Under the pieces are notes generated by a model. It had not been told where the DNA came from, ran no database searches, and saw only the letters and a program-made list of their open reading frames with translations. 64,000 nucleotides of DNA from Streptomyces syringium (lineage in GTDB: Bacteria > Actinomycetota > Actinomycetes > Streptomycetales > Streptomycetaceae): NCBI RefSeq assembly GCF_017876625.1, contig NZ_JAGIOH010000001.1, positions 7,213,501 through 7,277,500 of the forward strand, in the 5' to 3' direction. Positions 62,936-64,000 of this stretch are shown here, in pieces (position 1 is the stretch's first letter; each line of letters starts with the position of its first letter). The translations under genes and the position numbers were made by a program.

Positions 62936-64000
62936 TCAGGGGGAAGCCGCGGCGGTGGCGGCCGGCACCGCTGTTGGGCCGCCGCCGCCCGGCCGGGCGC
63001 GCGCGAACGCCCGGAGCAGCTCGTGCATCTGGTACTCACCGGCCGGCTCCTCCTCCAGCAACCCGGCGTCCACCAGCCGTTCCAGCGTCTCCTCGGCCTC
63101 CTGCGGCGCCACGCCCAGCAGCCGGGCGCCCAGCCGGGCCGTGAACCGCCGGCGGTCGCAGCGGCCGATCGCCAGGAACGCGTCGGCGAGGAGCGGGTCG
63201 AGCCGGTCGAGCGCGGTGGCGAACACCCTCGGCACCGACAGGCGCGGGTCGCCGGCCAGGGACAGCCGGGTGACCGGGTCGTCCCGCAGCCAGGCCGCGC
63301 AGTCCGCGACGCGCAGCCGCGGCCGGGTGAGGAGCCGGGCCGCCATGATGGTGAGGGCCAGCGGGAAGTGCCCGCACCCGGCGGCGAGCAGCCGCAGCGC
63401 GTCCGGCTCGGCCTCGGCCCGCTCGGTGCCCAGGACGGCGGCCAGCAGCCGGCAGGACTCCTCCTCGGTGAGGGTGTCGAGCCGGTGCGCCCAGCCGCCG
63501 TGCGCGGCGACCAGCCCGGCCAGGCCGAGACCGCTGGTGATGATCACCGCACTGCCGGGGCGGGTCGGCAGCAGCGGCCGTACCTGCTCCGCGTCGGTGA
63601 CGTCGTCGAGCACGAGCAGCCGTCCGGCGCCGTGGTCCGGCGCGTCGTCCGCCCGGTGGTGCTCGCGCCGGGCGAGTGCGGACGCGATCTCGCCGGGGGA
63701 GCGGGGGGTGCCGTCGGGGTGGGACATCGGCACCAGGAACCGGCCGCCGGGGAAGGCGTCACGGGTCAGCAGCGCGATGTGCTGGGCGAGCGCGGTCTTG
63801 CCGATGCCGGGCGCGCCCGAGAGCACCACGGTGACGGGCCGGGAGGCACCGGTGGTGAGCCGGGTGACGAGGGAAGCCGTCTCGGCCGTCCGCCCGGTGA
63901 AGTGCGGGACGGGGGCGATCGGTCGCGCCGTCGGGGGTGGTGCTGCGGTCAGGGCGGCTCGTGCCTTCGGCGGCGCCGGCGGGACCTCGGCGGGCGGGAG
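62936..64000 (-). CDS. NB-ARC domain regulator (SARP/AfsR-like), C-terminal part, cut by window end
   Basis: The frame is open to the window edge, so the N-terminus lies beyond 64000. Visible residues: a Pro/Ala-rich linker, then PHFTGRTETASLVTRL and the P-loop GAPGIGKTALA, Walker B-like LLVLDDVTD, and winged-helix segments ending EYQMHELLRAFARA. This is the NB-ARC arrangement of AfsR/SARP-type pathway activators; whether a BTAD/SARP DNA-binding domain precedes it cannot be seen. The protein stops after NB-ARC, without TPR repeats. It lies 89 bases upstream of, and in line with, the RiPP operon, so it is the likely activator. Confidence 0.85.
   Translation of the reverse strand, partial: LPPAEVPPAPPKARAALTAAPPPTARPIAPVPHFTGRTAETASLVTRLTTGASRPVTVVLSGAPGIGKTALAQHIALLTRDAFPGGRFLVPMSHPDGTPRSPGEIASALARREHHRADDAPDHGAGRLLVLDDVTDAEQVRPLLPTRPGSAVIITSGLGLAGLVAAHGGWAHRLDTLTEEESCRLLAAVLGTERAEAEPDALRLLAAGCGHFPLALTIMAARLLTRPRLRVADCAAWLRDDPVTRLSLAGDPRLSVPRVFATALDRLDPLLADAFLAIGRCDRRRFTARLGARLLGVAPQEAEETLERLVDAGLLEEEPAGEYQMHELLRAFARARPGGGGPTAVPAATAAASP

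Noticed and set aside
1..64000. tRNA, rRNA, CRISPR arrays, insertion sequences, attachment sites
   Set aside because: I looked for clover-leaf-like segments, regular short repeats with spacers, transposase motifs and integrase genes and saw none. A dedicated tRNA or repeat search was not possible.

Overview
The window is high-GC actinomycete DNA, most likely from a Streptomyces. The evidence is GTG starts, tightly overlapping ATGA/GTGA operons, G/C-biased third codon positions, a giant modular polyketide synthase, a TTA codon in a pathway regulator, and NB-ARC and PAS-LuxR type regulators. It holds two biosynthetic gene clusters separated by a few housekeeping-like genes.

Region 1 (1-41392) is a type I polyketide cluster. 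A PKS gene that starts before the window (1-28980) encodes the end of one module plus five complete modules. All five AT domains look malonyl-specific and all KR and DH domains look intact; the first complete module also has an ER. If the order is colinear, this protein builds a saturated C2 unit followed by a conjugated tetraene, the pattern of polyene macrolides of the nystatin group. It ends in a docking tail, not a thioesterase, so the assembly line continues on another protein outside the window. Downstream lie a dTDP-glucose synthase, a dTDP-glucose 4,6-dehydratase, a GT1 glycosyltransferase, an FkbM-type methyltransferase, a sugar-nucleotide reductase/epimerase, a PimM-like PAS-LuxR activator with a TTA codon, a type II thioesterase, an overlapping ACP/KAS/MMPL-transporter operon, and a PEP mutase/isocitrate lyase-fold protein. 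The product is probably a polyene carrying an (O-methylated?) deoxyhexose. The later deoxysugar genes are not visible here.

Region 2 (41625-47764) holds a ribosomal protein L25/Ctc homologue, a uracil-DNA glycosylase-like protein, a metal-dependent amidohydrolase and two M20 amidohydrolases. Some may be cluster edges and some may serve the next cluster.

Region 3 (47948-64000) is a RiPP cluster. A 58-residue precursor on the + strand (47948-48124) has a 21-residue C-terminal stretch in which 20 residues are Ser, Thr or Cys. Facing it is a nine-gene minus-strand operon: a leader-binding ThiF-like partner protein, two different YcaO cyclodehydratases, an FMN azoline dehydrogenase, a split LanB dehydratase (glutamylation and elimination proteins), an M50 metalloprotease and an ABC exporter. 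Upstream of it is the C-terminal part of an NB-ARC (SARP/AfsR-like) regulator cut by the window end. The gene set predicts a linear peptide very dense in (methyl)oxazoles/thiazoles and dehydroamino acids, related in logic to goadsporin. No pyridine synthase is visible, which argues against a thiopeptide. This is the best candidate for something undescribed in the window.
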